Source of the DNA: Planctomycetota bacterium
GTDB taxonomy: Bacteria > Planctomycetota > B15-G4 > JADJEK01
Direction: 5' to 3'
NCBI GenBank assembly: GCA_016709145.1
Contig: JADJEK010000002.1
Span: 620,001-684,000, forward strand
DNA: 64,000 nt
Each line of letters begins with the position of its first letter. Position 1 is the first letter of the stretch. Below are positions 1 through 8,833 of this stretch, piece by piece. The translations under genes and the position numbers were made by a program. The notes beneath the pieces were generated by a model that did no database searches, was not told the origin of the DNA, and saw nothing but the letters and a program-made list of their open reading frames with translations.

Positions 1-206
1 ACCCGACCGGCCGGGTCGCCGGCGTACGCGTGCCGCAGGACGTTCGTCAGGATCTCCTGGACCCCGAGCACGATCTCGTCGATCTCGTCGGCACAGAACG
101 GGGTGTCCGTCTCCTCCCGAAGCAGCGACGCCACGAGGGAACGGACGCGCGCGAGGTTTTCGCGGCCGGCGAAGCGCAGGCGCAGATCGAGGCGACGGCG
201 AAGCAT
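1..206 (-). CDS. Anti-sigma regulatory factor / serine kinase-type ATPase (5' part, runs off left edge)
   Basis: The gene reads leftwards from the ATG at 206-204 and is cut by the window edge after 68 codons. Residues 44-61 (EIVLGVQEILTNVLRHAY) match the N-box of the GHKL/HATPase_c_2 fold in RsbW/SpoIIAB-type anti-sigma kinases: the E-x3-N-x3-HA pattern that holds Mg-ATP. Such proteins bind a sigma factor and phosphorylate an STAS antagonist in the cytoplasm. The G-boxes and any fused phosphatase or receiver domain lie outside the window, so sigma-factor control is inferred from family only. A 14-nt direct repeat lies 44-73 nt upstream of the start. Confidence 0.75.
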   Translation of the reverse strand, partial: MLRRRLDLRLRFAGRENLARVRSLVASLLREETDTPFCADEIDEIVLGVQEILTNVLRHAYAGDPAGR

Positions 207-249
207 GGGCCCGGCATCGGCCGGATGCGGGGGCGATCTTGATCGCGGG

Positions 250-279
250 GTGGACCTGATGCGGTGTGGACCTGATGCG
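250..279. repeat. Two 14-bp direct repeats upstream of the anti-sigma kinase gene
   Basis: GTGGACCTGATGCG occurs at 250-263 and again at 266-279, a 16-bp period. The pair lies 44-73 bp upstream of the leftward gene that starts at 206 and well upstream of the amidase start at 470. It could be a tandem binding site or a chance duplication. Confidence 0.45.
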
Positions 280-469
280 ACGGCCGACGCTCCACGGACG
301 GTTCGCCTGGAACGGTCCACACGGCCCAATGGACGGCTCACAAGTCGTCGACTTTGTCGCTCCGCCCGTTCGCGACCAAACCTAGACTTGCGCCGCCGAA
401 CCGGAGGACGTCTCGACCTCGAATCCCACTCACGCCCGCGCAACTCGCGACACCCTGGGGAGGGTCTCC

Positions 470-1693
470 ATGGCCAGACGGCGTTCGTCCAAGCGACGCC
501 CGAGCCCCCTGCTCGTGTTCTTCGTCCTGATCGGCATCGCTCACGTCACGTCGTCGTGCTCGTCGCCCGGTGGTGGTCCGACCATCTCCGGCAACACCGA
601 CACGCGCCTCGAAGTGTCGCGCGCCGAGTCCGACCTCGGTCGCGGCAACGTCGCTCAAGCCGCCGCCGTGTTCGACAAGCTCGCGGGGCGCGCGATGACG
701 CTCACCGATCATCAACTCGCCGCGCGCGTGTTGCTCGGTCGTGCCGAGTGCCGACTCCGCCAAGGCGATCCGTCCGCAGCGGGCGAAGATCTGCTGCGCG
801 CCGACACGCGCAACCGGCAGATCACGAACGCGGGCGAGAAGCGCTCGATCGACGCGCGCATCGCGTTCTTGAACGGCGAAGTCGATCTCGAACAACGGGA
901 CTGGAACGGCGCGCACACGCACTACAAGCGCGCCGCCGAAGTCCCGGGCGCTCTCGATGCCGACCGACTCAACCACCGTCTCGCGCTGACCGCGAAGCTG
1001 CTGAATCGCACGGCCGAAGCGAGTTCGTATCGCGCACGCATCCGCAATCCGTCGCGCTCCGAGTTCGCGACGCTCGACGCTCGGTTCACGGCGCCGCCGC
1101 CGCAACCGAAGACGTCGTCGAGCGCGCCTGCGGCCGTCGCGGCCGCCGACCCGAGCGCCCCGCCGATCTTGCCGCGCGCGAAGTGGAATGCCCGCGCGGC
1201 GACGTGGGACAAAGACCCGATCGGCAAGATCTGGCGCGTCACGGTCCACCATTCCGCGACGCCGTTCGATTCGACCGACACCGCGATGACGGCGGCGCAC
1301 ATCAGCGGCATCCAACGCACCCATCAGGGCGACCGTGGCTGGGCCGACATCGGCTACCACTTCCTCGTCGATCGCGCCGGCCGCATCTGGGAAGGTCGCG
1401 AGTTGCGCTGGCAAGGCGCGCACGCGGGCAACCACGAACTGAACGCGGGCAACGTCGGCATCTGCGTGCTCGGCGACTACTCGAGTCGAGGCCTGTCGTC
1501 GGCGCAGGAGTCGTCGCTGACGCGGCTACTCGATTGGCTGCGCAAGAAGAACGGCGTCGCGGCCGGCAACGTGTTCACGCACCGCGAGGTCCGCGAGCAC
1601 AACGATCACGGCTCGAGCGAATGCCCGGGTCCGAAGATCACCGCGTTCGTGAAGCGTTACCGCTCGGGCAGCAAAGCGGTCGCCAAGGGCTGA
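470..1693 (+). CDS. Secreted N-acetylmuramoyl-L-alanine amidase (Amidase_2/PGRP), probable lipoprotein
   Basis: A 407-residue protein expected to cut the amide bond between MurNAc and the stem peptide of peptidoglycan. Residues 1-30 are a basic, hydrophobic export signal ending in VTSSC, an imperfect lipobox with Cys30. Residues 45-200 are alpha-helical and TPR-like. The amidase domain is about 233-398. The expected zinc ligands are visible: His260 in VTVHHSA, His371 in FTHREV and Cys385 in ECPG, together with the catalytic-type Tyr296 in GYHFLVD. The ATG at 470 follows a GGGGAGGG ribosome site. The His-to-Cys spacing (14) is longer than the usual 8 because of a small insertion. It is likely involved in wall remodelling or recycling at the cell surface. 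Confidence 0.88.
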   Translation: MARRRSSKRRPSPLLVFFVLIGIAHVTSSCSSPGGGPTISGNTDTRLEVSRAESDLGRGNVAQAAAVFDKLAGRAMTLTDHQLAARVLLGRAECRLRQGDPSAAGEDLLRADTRNRQITNAGEKRSIDARIAFLNGEVDLEQRDWNGAHTHYKRAAEVPGALDADRLNHRLALTAKLLNRTAEASSYRARIRNPSRSEFATLDARFTAPPPQPKTSSSAPAAVAAADPSAPPILPRAKWNARAATWDKDPIGKIWRVTVHHSATPFDSTDTAMTAAHISGIQRTHQGDRGWADIGYHFLVDRAGRIWEGRELRWQGAHAGNHELNAGNVGICVLGDYSSRGLSSAQESSLTRLLDWLRKKNGVAAGNVFTHREVREHNDHGSSECPGPKITAFVKRYRSGSKAVAKG

Positions 1694-1778
1694 TCCGCGC
1701 GGAACTTCGTCGCGGCCCGCTTCGTCCACTCCGCGGGTCTCGGCGGGTGGAGCGGTGGCGTCCGCGAGGATTCCACGC

Positions 1779-3644
1779 ATGTCCCTTCGTCTCGCCACAT
1801 TCGTCGCAGTCGCGCTCGCGTGCGTCTGCGCCTCGTCTTTCGCCGCCCTCACCGTCTCGACCGTCGCTCCGGCCAATCTCGCGAACGGCGTGAGCCCGGC
1901 CCGCAGCGTCGTCCTCACGTTCAACCAACCGCTCGATCCGACCACCGTCACGCCCGCGGCCTTCAAGCTCATGGGCAAGACCAGCGGCGTCGTTCCCATC
2001 GTCGTTTCGCTCGATGCCGGCGCCACGCAAGTGACGCTTGCCCCGACACGCCCCTACTTCCTCGCCGAGACCGTGCACGTACGCGTCGCGTCGAGCGTGC
2101 GCTCGGCGACGCAAGAGGCGTTGACCCGCGGCTTCCAATCGGCGTTCACGATCGGCGGTGGCGCGAGTTCGAAGCAATTCCAACTCGCCGACGTCGTCGA
2201 GTTCCGCTTGGCCGGGGAAGGCCTGACGCGGCTGTACGGGTTCAACGCGCTCGACGTCGACGGCGACGGCAGCCCCGACATGAGCGGGACCAACGAGGTT
2301 TCGTCCGACGTCCGCGTGAAGCGCAACGATGGCTGCGGCGCCTTTGGTCCGACCGTGATCGTGCCGCTCCCGAGTGGTGGCGAACCGAGTCCGAACGACG
2401 TCGGTGATTTCGACGGCGACGGTCGAGCCGACCTCGTCACCGGCAATCAGAACGGCAACAGCATCGCGCTGTTCCGCAACGACGGCGCCGGCAGCTATCT
2501 CGCACCGATCGTCGTCGGCGTCGGCGGCTCGTGCCACGGCGTGGCCGCGCTCGACGTCGACGGCGACGGCGATCTCGACCTCGCGGCCGCGAACCTGACC
2601 GACGTCCGCGTGCTGAAGAACGACGGCGTCGGCGGACTCACCGTCAGCGGCGGCGTCGACGCCGGCGGCGGCGGCGAGTGGCAAGTCGCCACCGCGGATG
2701 CCGATGGCGACGGTCGCTTCGATTTGTTCGTGTCGAACTACTACAGCGGCAGCATCGGACTCCTGCGTGCGAGCGGCGCCGCGAGCTTCACGCTGTCGGC
2801 GACGAAATCGACCGGCGCCACCGCGTGGCCGATCGGCGCGGGCGACGTGAACGGCGATGGCTTCGCGGACGCGGTGGTCGGCGACAACCAGAACGGCGTC
2901 GCGACGCTCGTGCGCGGCAATGGCGCCGGCGGGTTCGGCACCAGTTCGAACTACCCGGTCGGATCACAACCCGTCGGCGTGCGACTCGGCGACCTCGACG
3001 GCGATGCCGACCTCGACCTCTCGGTCGCGAACTTCGGTTCGGCGGACTGCACCGTGTACTTCAACAACGGCGGTGCGTTCGTGGCCGGGCCCGTGCTCGA
3101 CTCCGAGATCTCGGGCTCGTGCTCGGTGCTGATCGACTACGACCGCGACGGCGACACCGATGTCGTCGTCACCGACGAGATCACGGACAAGGCGTTCGTC
3201 TATCGCCAGATCGGCCCCGCTCCCGTCGGCGTCCAAGCGCCGACGTGTGCGGCTACGTTGCGCATCGATCAGCGCGCGTTGCGCGGCGGCTTCGGCGGGA
3301 TGCCCGCGACGCCGCTCGCGCTCGGCTCGACGACGTTCCTCGGCATCACCGGCGGCGCGTCCCAGCCGTACGCGGTCTTCCTCGGGGTCGGCCAGAGCCC
3401 GGGGAGTCCGAGCGCGGCGGGCCTGTTCCACCTCTCGGCCACGGGTCCCTTGCTGACGCTCGTGTCGGGCTTCGGCGGCTTCGGTCCGACCACGAACGCG
3501 GTCGGCGAAGCGCTGCTGCCCGTCGCGCTGCCGCAGAGCGCGATCACCGGCGTACCGATCACGCTGCAAGGCGCCGTCGGAGCGCCGTCGAGCGCGGCTG
3601 GCGCGGTGCTGACGAACCCGGAGACGATCGTCCTGGTGCCGTGA
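1779..3644 (+). CDS. Secreted VCBS/FG-GAP repeat protein with N-terminal Ig-like (Big_5-type) domain
   Basis: A 621-residue exported protein of unknown substrate. The start at 1779 is chosen because it places a classical signal peptide (residues 1-22, ending SFAA) at the N-terminus, with GAGGA upstream; an in-frame GTG at 1755 is also possible. Residues 23-120 resemble a bacterial Ig-like domain (LTFNQPLDPTTVTPAAFKL). Residues about 155-480 hold seven VCBS/FG-GAP blades with Ca-binding D-x-D-x-D-G loops, for example DVDGDGDLDLAAAN and DVNGDGFADAVVGD. Such blades form a beta-propeller used in adhesion or sugar binding. The last ~130 residues, rich in Gly, Pro and Thr, belong to a module that recurs at the C-terminus of other secreted proteins in this window. 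Confidence 0.82.
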   Translation: MSLRLATFVAVALACVCASSFAALTVSTVAPANLANGVSPARSVVLTFNQPLDPTTVTPAAFKLMGKTSGVVPIVVSLDAGATQVTLAPTRPYFLAETVHVRVASSVRSATQEALTRGFQSAFTIGGGASSKQFQLADVVEFRLAGEGLTRLYGFNALDVDGDGSPDMSGTNEVSSDVRVKRNDGCGAFGPTVIVPLPSGGEPSPNDVGDFDGDGRADLVTGNQNGNSIALFRNDGAGSYLAPIVVGVGGSCHGVAALDVDGDGDLDLAAANLTDVRVLKNDGVGGLTVSGGVDAGGGGEWQVATADADGDGRFDLFVSNYYSGSIGLLRASGAASFTLSATKSTGATAWPIGAGDVNGDGFADAVVGDNQNGVATLVRGNGAGGFGTSSNYPVGSQPVGVRLGDLDGDADLDLSVANFGSADCTVYFNNGGAFVAGPVLDSEISGSCSVLIDYDRDGDTDVVVTDEITDKAFVYRQIGPAPVGVQAPTCAATLRIDQRALRGGFGGMPATPLALGSTTFLGITGGASQPYAVFLGVGQSPGSPSAAGLFHLSATGPLLTLVSGFGGFGPTTNAVGEALLPVALPQSAITGVPITLQGAVGAPSSAAGAVLTNPETIVLVP

Positions 3645-3661
3645 GCTTCGACGTCGGCGGC

Positions 3662-4591
3662 TCAACGCGAGCGCGCGTCGTCCAGCACGTCCTCGATCGT
3701 GCCCCCCCACGCGAACGCGGGCTCCCAGCGCAACGCGGTGCGCAACGCGTCCGGGGCGCCGACGAACGTCGGCACGTCGACGGCGCGCAAGCGCGATGGA
3801 TCGAGGCGGAGTTCGACCGGAGCCCGCGCCCGCTCCGCGAATGCGCGCACGATCGATTCGATCGTGCGGCCTAGTCCCGAACACACGTTGAACGGCACGC
3901 CCGGCGCGAGCACGCCGCGCTCGGCTTCGAGCGCGAGCGCGTAGACGTTCGCGACGTCACGCACGTCGAGGAAGTCGCGCACGGCCGACAGATTGCCGTG
4001 CAACACCACGCCGCCGCCGGTGCGCTCGAGTTGCGCGACCTGGCGCGCGAACGACGCGACCACGAACCGATCGTCCTGTCCCGGACCGACGTGGTTGAAC
4101 GGGCGCAACACGCGGACATCGAGTCCGTCCGCCGCGTACGCGCGCGCCAAATGCTCGGCGGCCGCCTTCGATGCGCCGTAGACCGTCACGGGCATCGGAG
4201 CGCGACGCTCGGACAGCGGCATCTCGGCTTCGCTGACGCGGCCATAGACCTCGGCCGACGACACCACGACGCAGCGCGCGTCCTTCGCCGAAGCGGCCAG
4301 CGCCGCCAACACGTGCAGAGTGCCCTGCGCGTTGATCGCGAACGCGCCGCTCGGATCGTCCTTCGCTTGCGGCACGAACGCGATGGCCGCGAGGTGCAGC
4401 ACGGCGTCCGGCCGGGCCTTCGCGACCACGTCCGTCACCGCCACGAAGTCGCGGACGTCGAGCGCGAGCGTGCTCGTGTCGGTCGCGCTCGGCGCGAAGC
4501 CGGCGCCGATCACTTCGTGTCCGCGCGCACGCAGCGCGTCGCACGCGTGCTTGCCGACGAAGCCGTTGCTGCCGGTGACGAGGACGCGCAC
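3662..4591 (-). CDS. NAD(P)-dependent epimerase/dehydratase, probable GDP-4-dehydro-6-deoxy-D-mannose reductase
   Basis: A 309-residue extended short-chain dehydrogenase. The Rossmann nucleotide site is TGSNGFVG (residues 7-14), and the catalytic Ser and Tyr-x3-Lys are in VVSSAEVYG and VYGASKAA. The motif RPFNHVGPGQ is typical of the RMD/GDP-6-deoxy-4-keto-mannose reductase group. It starts 6 bp after the gmd stop codon, so the two are almost certainly co-transcribed. Gmd would make GDP-4-keto-6-deoxymannose and this enzyme would reduce it to GDP-D-rhamnose or a related 6-deoxyhexose. A different epimerase activity, such as GDP-fucose synthase-like, cannot be excluded from motifs alone. Confidence 0.8.
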   Translation of the reverse strand: MRVLVTGSNGFVGKHACDALRARGHEVIGAGFAPSATDTSTLALDVRDFVAVTDVVAKARPDAVLHLAAIAFVPQAKDDPSGAFAINAQGTLHVLAALAASAKDARCVVVSSAEVYGRVSEAEMPLSERRAPMPVTVYGASKAAAEHLARAYAADGLDVRVLRPFNHVGPGQDDRFVVASFARQVAQLERTGGGVVLHGNLSAVRDFLDVRDVANVYALALEAERGVLAPGVPFNVCSGLGRTIESIVRAFAERARAPVELRLDPSRLRAVDVPTFVGAPDALRTALRWEPAFAWGGTIEDVLDDARSR

Positions 4592-4597
4592 CGCGAG

Positions 4598-5563
4598 TCA
4601 GTTCCCGCGCGAATGACGCTCGACGTCGGCGTCGACCATCATGTCCACGAGGCCGTTGAAGTCGACTTCGGGCTTCCAGCCGAGCACCGTCGTGGCCTTG
4701 GTGATGTCACCGCACAGATGTTCGACTTCGGCCGGGCGTAGGAACGCCGGATCGGTTTCGACGTGGTCGCGATAGTCGAGCCCGACGCGCGCGAACGCAC
4801 GGTCGCAGAACTGCTTGACCGAATGCATGACGCCGGTGCCGATCACGTAGTCGTCGGCTTCGGGGCGCTGGACCATCATCCACATCGCGCGCACGTAGTC
4901 GCCCGCGAAGCCCCAATCGCGCTGCGCGTCGAGGTTGCCGAGCTTGAGCTTGTCGAGCTTGCCGAGCTTGATGCGCGCGACCGCGTCGGTGATCTTGCGC
5001 GTCACGAACGTCAGCCCGCGGCGCGGCGACTCGTGGTTGAACAGGATGCCCGACGACGCGTGCATGCCGTAGCTCTCGCGGTAGTTCACCGTGAGGTAAT
5101 GGCCGAACACCTTCGCCACGCCGTACGGACTGCGCGGATAGAACGGCGTGGTTTCCTTCTGCGGCACTTCGCGGACCTTGCCGAACATCTCGCTCGACGA
5201 GGCCTGGTAGAAGCGCACCTTCGGATTCACCATCCGGATCGCTTCCAGCACGCGTGCGACGCCGACTCCGGTGAACTCCGACGTCAACACCGGCTGCGAC
5301 CACGAGGTCGGCACGAACGACTGCGCGGCGAGGTTGTAGAGCTCGAGCGGCTCGTACTTCTCGATCAGGCGCACCAACGAGCTCTGGTCGAGCAAGTCGC
5401 CTTCGTCGAGCGTGATCTTCTCGCGCAGGTGTTCGATGCGCTCGAAGCGCTCCGACGACGAGCGGCGCACGACGCCGACGACGCGGTAGCCCTTCGTCAG
5501 CAGGAACTCGGCGAGGTACGAGCCGTCCTGGCCCGTGACCCCCGTGACGATCGCAGTCTTCAT
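4598..5563 (-). CDS. gmd: GDP-mannose 4,6-dehydratase
   Basis: A 321-residue dehydratase that converts GDP-mannose to GDP-4-keto-6-deoxymannose, the branch point for rhamnose, fucose and perosamine in surface glycans. The nucleotide site GVTGQDGSYLAEFL is at residues 8-21. Catalytic Ser/Thr-Glu and Tyr-x3-Lys are in SSSEMFGKV and SPYGVAK. The segments LFNHESPRRG and LGNLDAQRDWGFAGDYV are near-invariant in Gmd. The ATG at 5563 is preferred over an upstream in-frame start at 5620 because it begins exactly at the Rossmann strand and is preceded by GAGGA. It lies 10 bp downstream of uppP and 6 bp upstream of its reductase partner. Confidence 0.93.
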   Translation of the reverse strand: MKTAIVTGVTGQDGSYLAEFLLTKGYRVVGVVRRSSSERFERIEHLREKITLDEGDLLDQSSLVRLIEKYEPLELYNLAAQSFVPTSWSQPVLTSEFTGVGVARVLEAIRMVNPKVRFYQASSSEMFGKVREVPQKETTPFYPRSPYGVAKVFGHYLTVNYRESYGMHASSGILFNHESPRRGLTFVTRKITDAVARIKLGKLDKLKLGNLDAQRDWGFAGDYVRAMWMMVQRPEADDYVIGTGVMHSVKQFCDRAFARVGLDYRDHVETDPAFLRPAEVEHLCGDITKATTVLGWKPEVDFNGLVDMMVDADVERHSRGN

Positions 5564-5573
5564 CGGGACGTCC

Positions 5574-6374
5574 TCAGTTGTTCGGCGCGCCCGGCAGACC
5601 GAGCAGCGCCCACACTCCAAGCGGGATGAGATACCACGCGAACCGCCAGAACGTGTCGTTGCGCAGCATCCGGATCAAGAACCGCAGCGCGAACAGACCC
5701 GTCACGAACGACGCGACGATGCCGATGCCGACCGCGCCGAGCTGATCCCGAGGGAGTTCGAGAACGGCCGGCGCTTCCAGCAGGATCGCGCCAGCCGTGA
5801 TCGGCAGAGCGATGAGAAAAGAAAAGCGCCCAGCCTCGGGCCGAGCCAAGCCGACCGCGAGTCCGGCGACGATCGTCGACCCGGAACGCGACACGCCGGG
5901 CACGAGCGCGCACATCTGCGCCAGCCCGATCAAGAGCGCGGACAACACGGTCTGACCGGTCGCCGTCGCCGTGCCGTGGCGGATGCGCCGCGCGACGAGC
6001 AGTGCCGTGGCCGTGACGAGGAATCCGGCGCCCGCGAAGCGCGGATCGGAGTACGTCGATTCCAGGTCGGCCTTGAACAAGAGCCCGACGACCGCCGCCG
6101 GAATCGTCGCGATCACCATGCGCAGGAGCAGAGATCGCGCCGGCGCCGCCGCGGGGGACGTGGCTTGCACCGGCAGCTTCACGAGCATCGCGATGTCGCG
6201 CCAAACGAAGAGCGCGACCGCGAGCAGGGTGCCGACGTGCAGCGCGATTTCGGTCGCGAGCTCGTCCGACGTATGCAGATCCACGCCGAGCAGGCGCTCG
6301 CCGAGAGCGAGATGGCCCTTCGACGAGACCGGAAAAAACTCGGTCAGTCCCTGGATCACGCCAAGGACGATCAT
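5574..6374 (-). CDS. uppP: Undecaprenyl-diphosphatase (BacA/UppP)
   Basis: A 266-residue integral membrane enzyme that recycles the C55-PP carrier to C55-P for peptidoglycan and polysaccharide assembly. Both family signatures are present: GLTEFFPVSSKGHL near residues 9-22 and VPGVSRSGST near residue 157, which carry the Glu, Ser, His and Arg of the active site. The remainder is a run of hydrophobic helices ending in a short charged tail. The ATG at 6374 has no clear Shine-Dalgarno sequence, but no better start lies upstream in frame. Its position just before gmd suggests a role in surface-glycan supply. Overexpressed homologues give bacitracin resistance. Confidence 0.93.
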   Translation of the reverse strand: MIVLGVIQGLTEFFPVSSKGHLALGERLLGVDLHTSDELATEIALHVGTLLAVALFVWRDIAMLVKLPVQATSPAAAPARSLLLRMVIATIPAAVVGLLFKADLESTYSDPRFAGAGFLVTATALLVARRIRHGTATATGQTVLSALLIGLAQMCALVPGVSRSGSTIVAGLAVGLARPEAGRFSFLIALPITAGAILLEAPAVLELPRDQLGAVGIGIVASFVTGLFALRFLIRMLRNDTFWRFAWYLIPLGVWALLGLPGAPNN

Positions 6375-6420
6375 CTTCAGTTCGAGACTCAGGGTCGGCT
6401 CCGGGACCAGGGCGTGGCGG

Positions 6421-7032
6421 TCAGACCAACTCCAGCAGCGCGAAGATGCGCTGCCGCAGGGCCTTCAAGTCGAGCGGCTTCCGGACGAAGTCGTCGACGC
6501 CATGGGATACCAGTGCATCCCCCTGCTCCTGGGTCAGGAAACCCGACATGCACACGATCTTCACGTTGCGCAACTGCGGATCCGCGCGCAGCGTGCGAGC
6601 CACGTCCGCGCCGGTCACGTCGCCGAGGTTGTAGTCGACGAGCAGCAGATGCGGCTTGAAGGACACCGTCTTCGTGCCGGCCTCGTAGCCGTTACTCGCG
6701 GTGGCGACCTCGAACAGCCCCAGCGATTCGAGGAACTGCACGATCGTCTCGCGGATCTCGGCTTCGTCGTCGACGACGAGGATGCGCCGGCGCCCGACAT
6801 TGCCTTGCAGCGCCGACAGCGGCAGCTCGTGATCACGCATGAACGCGAGCAGATCCGAGCGCTGCACGCGACGATCGCGCGAGTTCGGGATCCGGAAGGC
6901 CTTGAGCTGCCCGGCATCGATCCAGCGGATCACGGTCTTCGGGGTGACGTGGCAAAGCCGCGCCACCTCCCCCGTGGTGAACACCTCCCGGTCCGGTCCG
7001 GGAGGCCATGGCGATTTGCGTCCGCGCGGCAT
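6421..7032 (-). CDS. Response regulator with N-terminal MerR/excisionase-type HTH and C-terminal receiver domain
   Basis: A 203-residue cytoplasmic regulator with an unusual order. A winged helix of the HTH_17/excisionase type comes first (residues 17-66, FTTGEVARLCHVTPKTVIRW), followed by a CheY-like receiver (82-200). The receiver has the acidic pair Asp88-Asp89, the phosphoacceptor Asp133 in LLLVDYNLGD and the conserved Lys185 in FVRKPLD, so it should be phosphorylatable. Conventional response regulators place the receiver first. No histidine kinase is present in the window, so this is an orphan. It is the first gene of the leftward uppP-gmd-reductase group but is separated from uppP by 46 bp, and its target genes are unknown. 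Confidence 0.85.
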   Translation of the reverse strand: MPRGRKSPWPPGPDREVFTTGEVARLCHVTPKTVIRWIDAGQLKAFRIPNSRDRRVQRSDLLAFMRDHELPLSALQGNVGRRRILVVDDEAEIRETIVQFLESLGLFEVATASNGYEAGTKTVSFKPHLLLVDYNLGDVTGADVARTLRADPQLRNVKIVCMSGFLTQEQGDALVSHGVDDFVRKPLDLKALRQRIFALLELV

Positions 7033-7326
7033 TCCGCTCCGCTTCGCTCGGGATCCGACTCACCCACCCTGCGGCAGCCCGAGGGCACCCGCGACACGGG
7101 TTCATCGGGCTCGAGTCGGAAAGCGTGGGAGTGTACGCCGCGATTCCGGATGGGCAAACGGTTCGGCGCGGGAGGCGGGGATTCAGCACGCGAGCGCGCA
7201 TCCACGGTCGTGGATCACGCGGCGGCGGACCGTCGGGGACGCGACGACCGCAGCGTGAATAGGGCTTGCCGTGGCCGACGCCGATCCGGTAGAACCCCGC
7301 CCCTCTTGCGCGGCCAATACCGAAGT

Positions 7327-7403
7327 GGGCGATTAGCTCAGTTGGCTAGAGCACCAGCTCGACAAGCTGGGGGTCGAAGGTTCAAATCCTTCATCGCCCA
7401 CCA
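7327..7403 (+). tRNA. tRNA-Val (anticodon GAC)
   Basis: A 77-nt cloverleaf with acceptor stem GGGCGAT pairing ATCGCCC, D-arm TAGCTCAGTTGGCTAGAGCA, anticodon stem CCAGC/GCTGG closing the loop TCGACAA (anticodon GAC), and T-arm GAAGGTTCAAATCCTTC. The CCA end is encoded. It reads GUC/GUU valine codons; GUC is heavily used in these GC-rich genes. Confidence 0.95.
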
Positions 7404-7465
7404 CTTCGGATGAACGGGGAACCGCGCTCCGCGCCCTTCGGCGCATACGGCGCACTCAGTAGTCC

Positions 7466-8833
7466 TCACCGCCTCACGACCTCCGGCAGTCGCTCGAAAT
7501 CGAGCGCGGCAACCTGCATCGTCCGTGTCGGCTCCGCCGTCGCGGGTAGGTAGAACCCGAACGCGCCGTCGAGGTCGACCTTCGCTTCGGCGACGTTCCA
7601 GCCGAAGTCGGCGATGGTCATCCAGAGTTTGTCACCATGGCGTTCGAACGCGATCGGCCATGACGCCAATGGATCGCTCGTTTCGATCGGCGATGCGGCG
7701 GTCCAGCGGTCGATCTCGGTCGGCGTGCCCTTCACGAAATGATCGACCGCGATGTGCGCCTTGCCATCCACCGCCGAGAACACCGCGGCGCAGAAGTCGT
7801 CGTCGCTCTTGTACGCGAACACGATTCCGACCGGGGCGATGCCGAGCTGCGTGGCGAAGGTCCCCGCGAAACGGTAGTCGCCGTCCATCGGCGTCGCCGT
7901 CACGAACAGTCCGGGCTTTTTCGTCTTCGTGGGCGGGAAGTCGATCGCGTCCGCGCCGACCTTCCAGCCCTTGTTCGCGAGGCCCTTCTTCGCAGCTTTG
8001 AAGACGCTCGCGATGGTTTTCTTCGAGAGCGCGCTGCGCAGCGGGCCGAGCGCGGGACGTGCCTCGTCGGTCGTTTCCCAGAATCGCTGCGCCGCGAGCG
8101 GGAGGATGGTCGGCCCGATGAACTCGAGGTCCCACGCCGACCAGTAGAGCTTCGCCGCGATCGCCGCCTTCGCCACGCCGACCAATTCGGCGCCGGACTT
8201 CCGGCGCAGGTCCTGGATCTCCTTCTGGCGCGCGCTCGGCGTGCCGACCTCGGCGTAGACGCCGGGCACTCCCCACGACATCGACTCGCCGATCCGCAAG
8301 GCGCTCGCGGTGGCCGAGTCGTCCGCGAGGGCGTCGGCGGCGGGAATCGCGCTCATGCGCGCGACGGCGTCCAACGCCCAGGCCGGATCGAACGTCCACA
8401 GCGGCTCGATCACGAAGCTCGCGCAGTTCTTGGACTTCGCTTCGATCAACGCGTCCGCCTGCTCCTTCAACGGCGCTGCGATCTTCTCGATGGCCGCATC
8501 GAACGCCGGAAGAGCGAGCGCCTCGGTGTCGCCACCGAGAACTTCGACGTAGCGCTGCGCGCGCTTCACGGCGGCCGTCTCGATGTCGTCGAACGCGCGC
8601 ACCATCGCTTCCTCGGCGGTGCGGTTCGCGCGCACGAGGATGCGCGACCGCGCCAAGAACGCGAGGCGCGCCGCGCGTTCCGTCTGCTTGGCATCAGCCG
8701 CCTCGCGCACCATCGCGAGGAGTTGCTCGAAGTCGGTCCCGCGCGACGGAATCCGCTGCGCCGTGGCGGTGCCCGCCGAACCGACGAGGAACAGCACGGC
8801 GAACAGCGACATCAGAAGTTTGCGGCGCATCAT
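7466..8833 (-). CDS. Exported protein of unknown function
   Basis: A 455-residue protein with a clear signal peptide (residues 1-25, LLMSLFAVLFLVGSAGTATA). Residues 30-300 are mostly alpha-helical, rich in Ala, Glu and Arg, and resemble no family I recognise. Residues about 310-440 look like a beta-sandwich of the concanavalin/LamG or DUF1080-like type (DYRFAGTFATQLG, GIVFAYKSDDDFCAAVFSA, IAVDHFVKG); this is a fold impression, not an identification. The first of two ATG codons at 8833 sits behind a strong GGGAGGGA ribosome site. It is transcribed alone towards the tRNA gene and is divergent from the beta-helix gene at 9219. Confidence 0.75.
   Translation of the reverse strand: MMRRKLLMSLFAVLFLVGSAGTATAQRIPSRGTDFEQLLAMVREAADAKQTERAARLAFLARSRILVRANRTAEEAMVRAFDDIETAAVKRAQRYVEVLGGDTEALALPAFDAAIEKIAAPLKEQADALIEAKSKNCASFVIEPLWTFDPAWALDAVARMSAIPAADALADDSATASALRIGESMSWGVPGVYAEVGTPSARQKEIQDLRRKSGAELVGVAKAAIAAKLYWSAWDLEFIGPTILPLAAQRFWETTDEARPALGPLRSALSKKTIASVFKAAKKGLANKGWKVGADAIDFPPTKTKKPGLFVTATPMDGDYRFAGTFATQLGIAPVGIVFAYKSDDDFCAAVFSAVDGKAHIAVDHFVKGTPTEIDRWTAASPIETSDPLASWPIAFERHGDKLWMTIADFGWNVAEAKVDLDGAFGFYLPATAEPTRTMQVAALDFERLPEVVRR

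Noticed and set aside
103..1893. 596-codon plus-strand open frame overlapping the amidase gene
   Set aside because: It runs in another frame of a gene with clear amidase catalytic residues and is an Arg/Ser-rich shadow.
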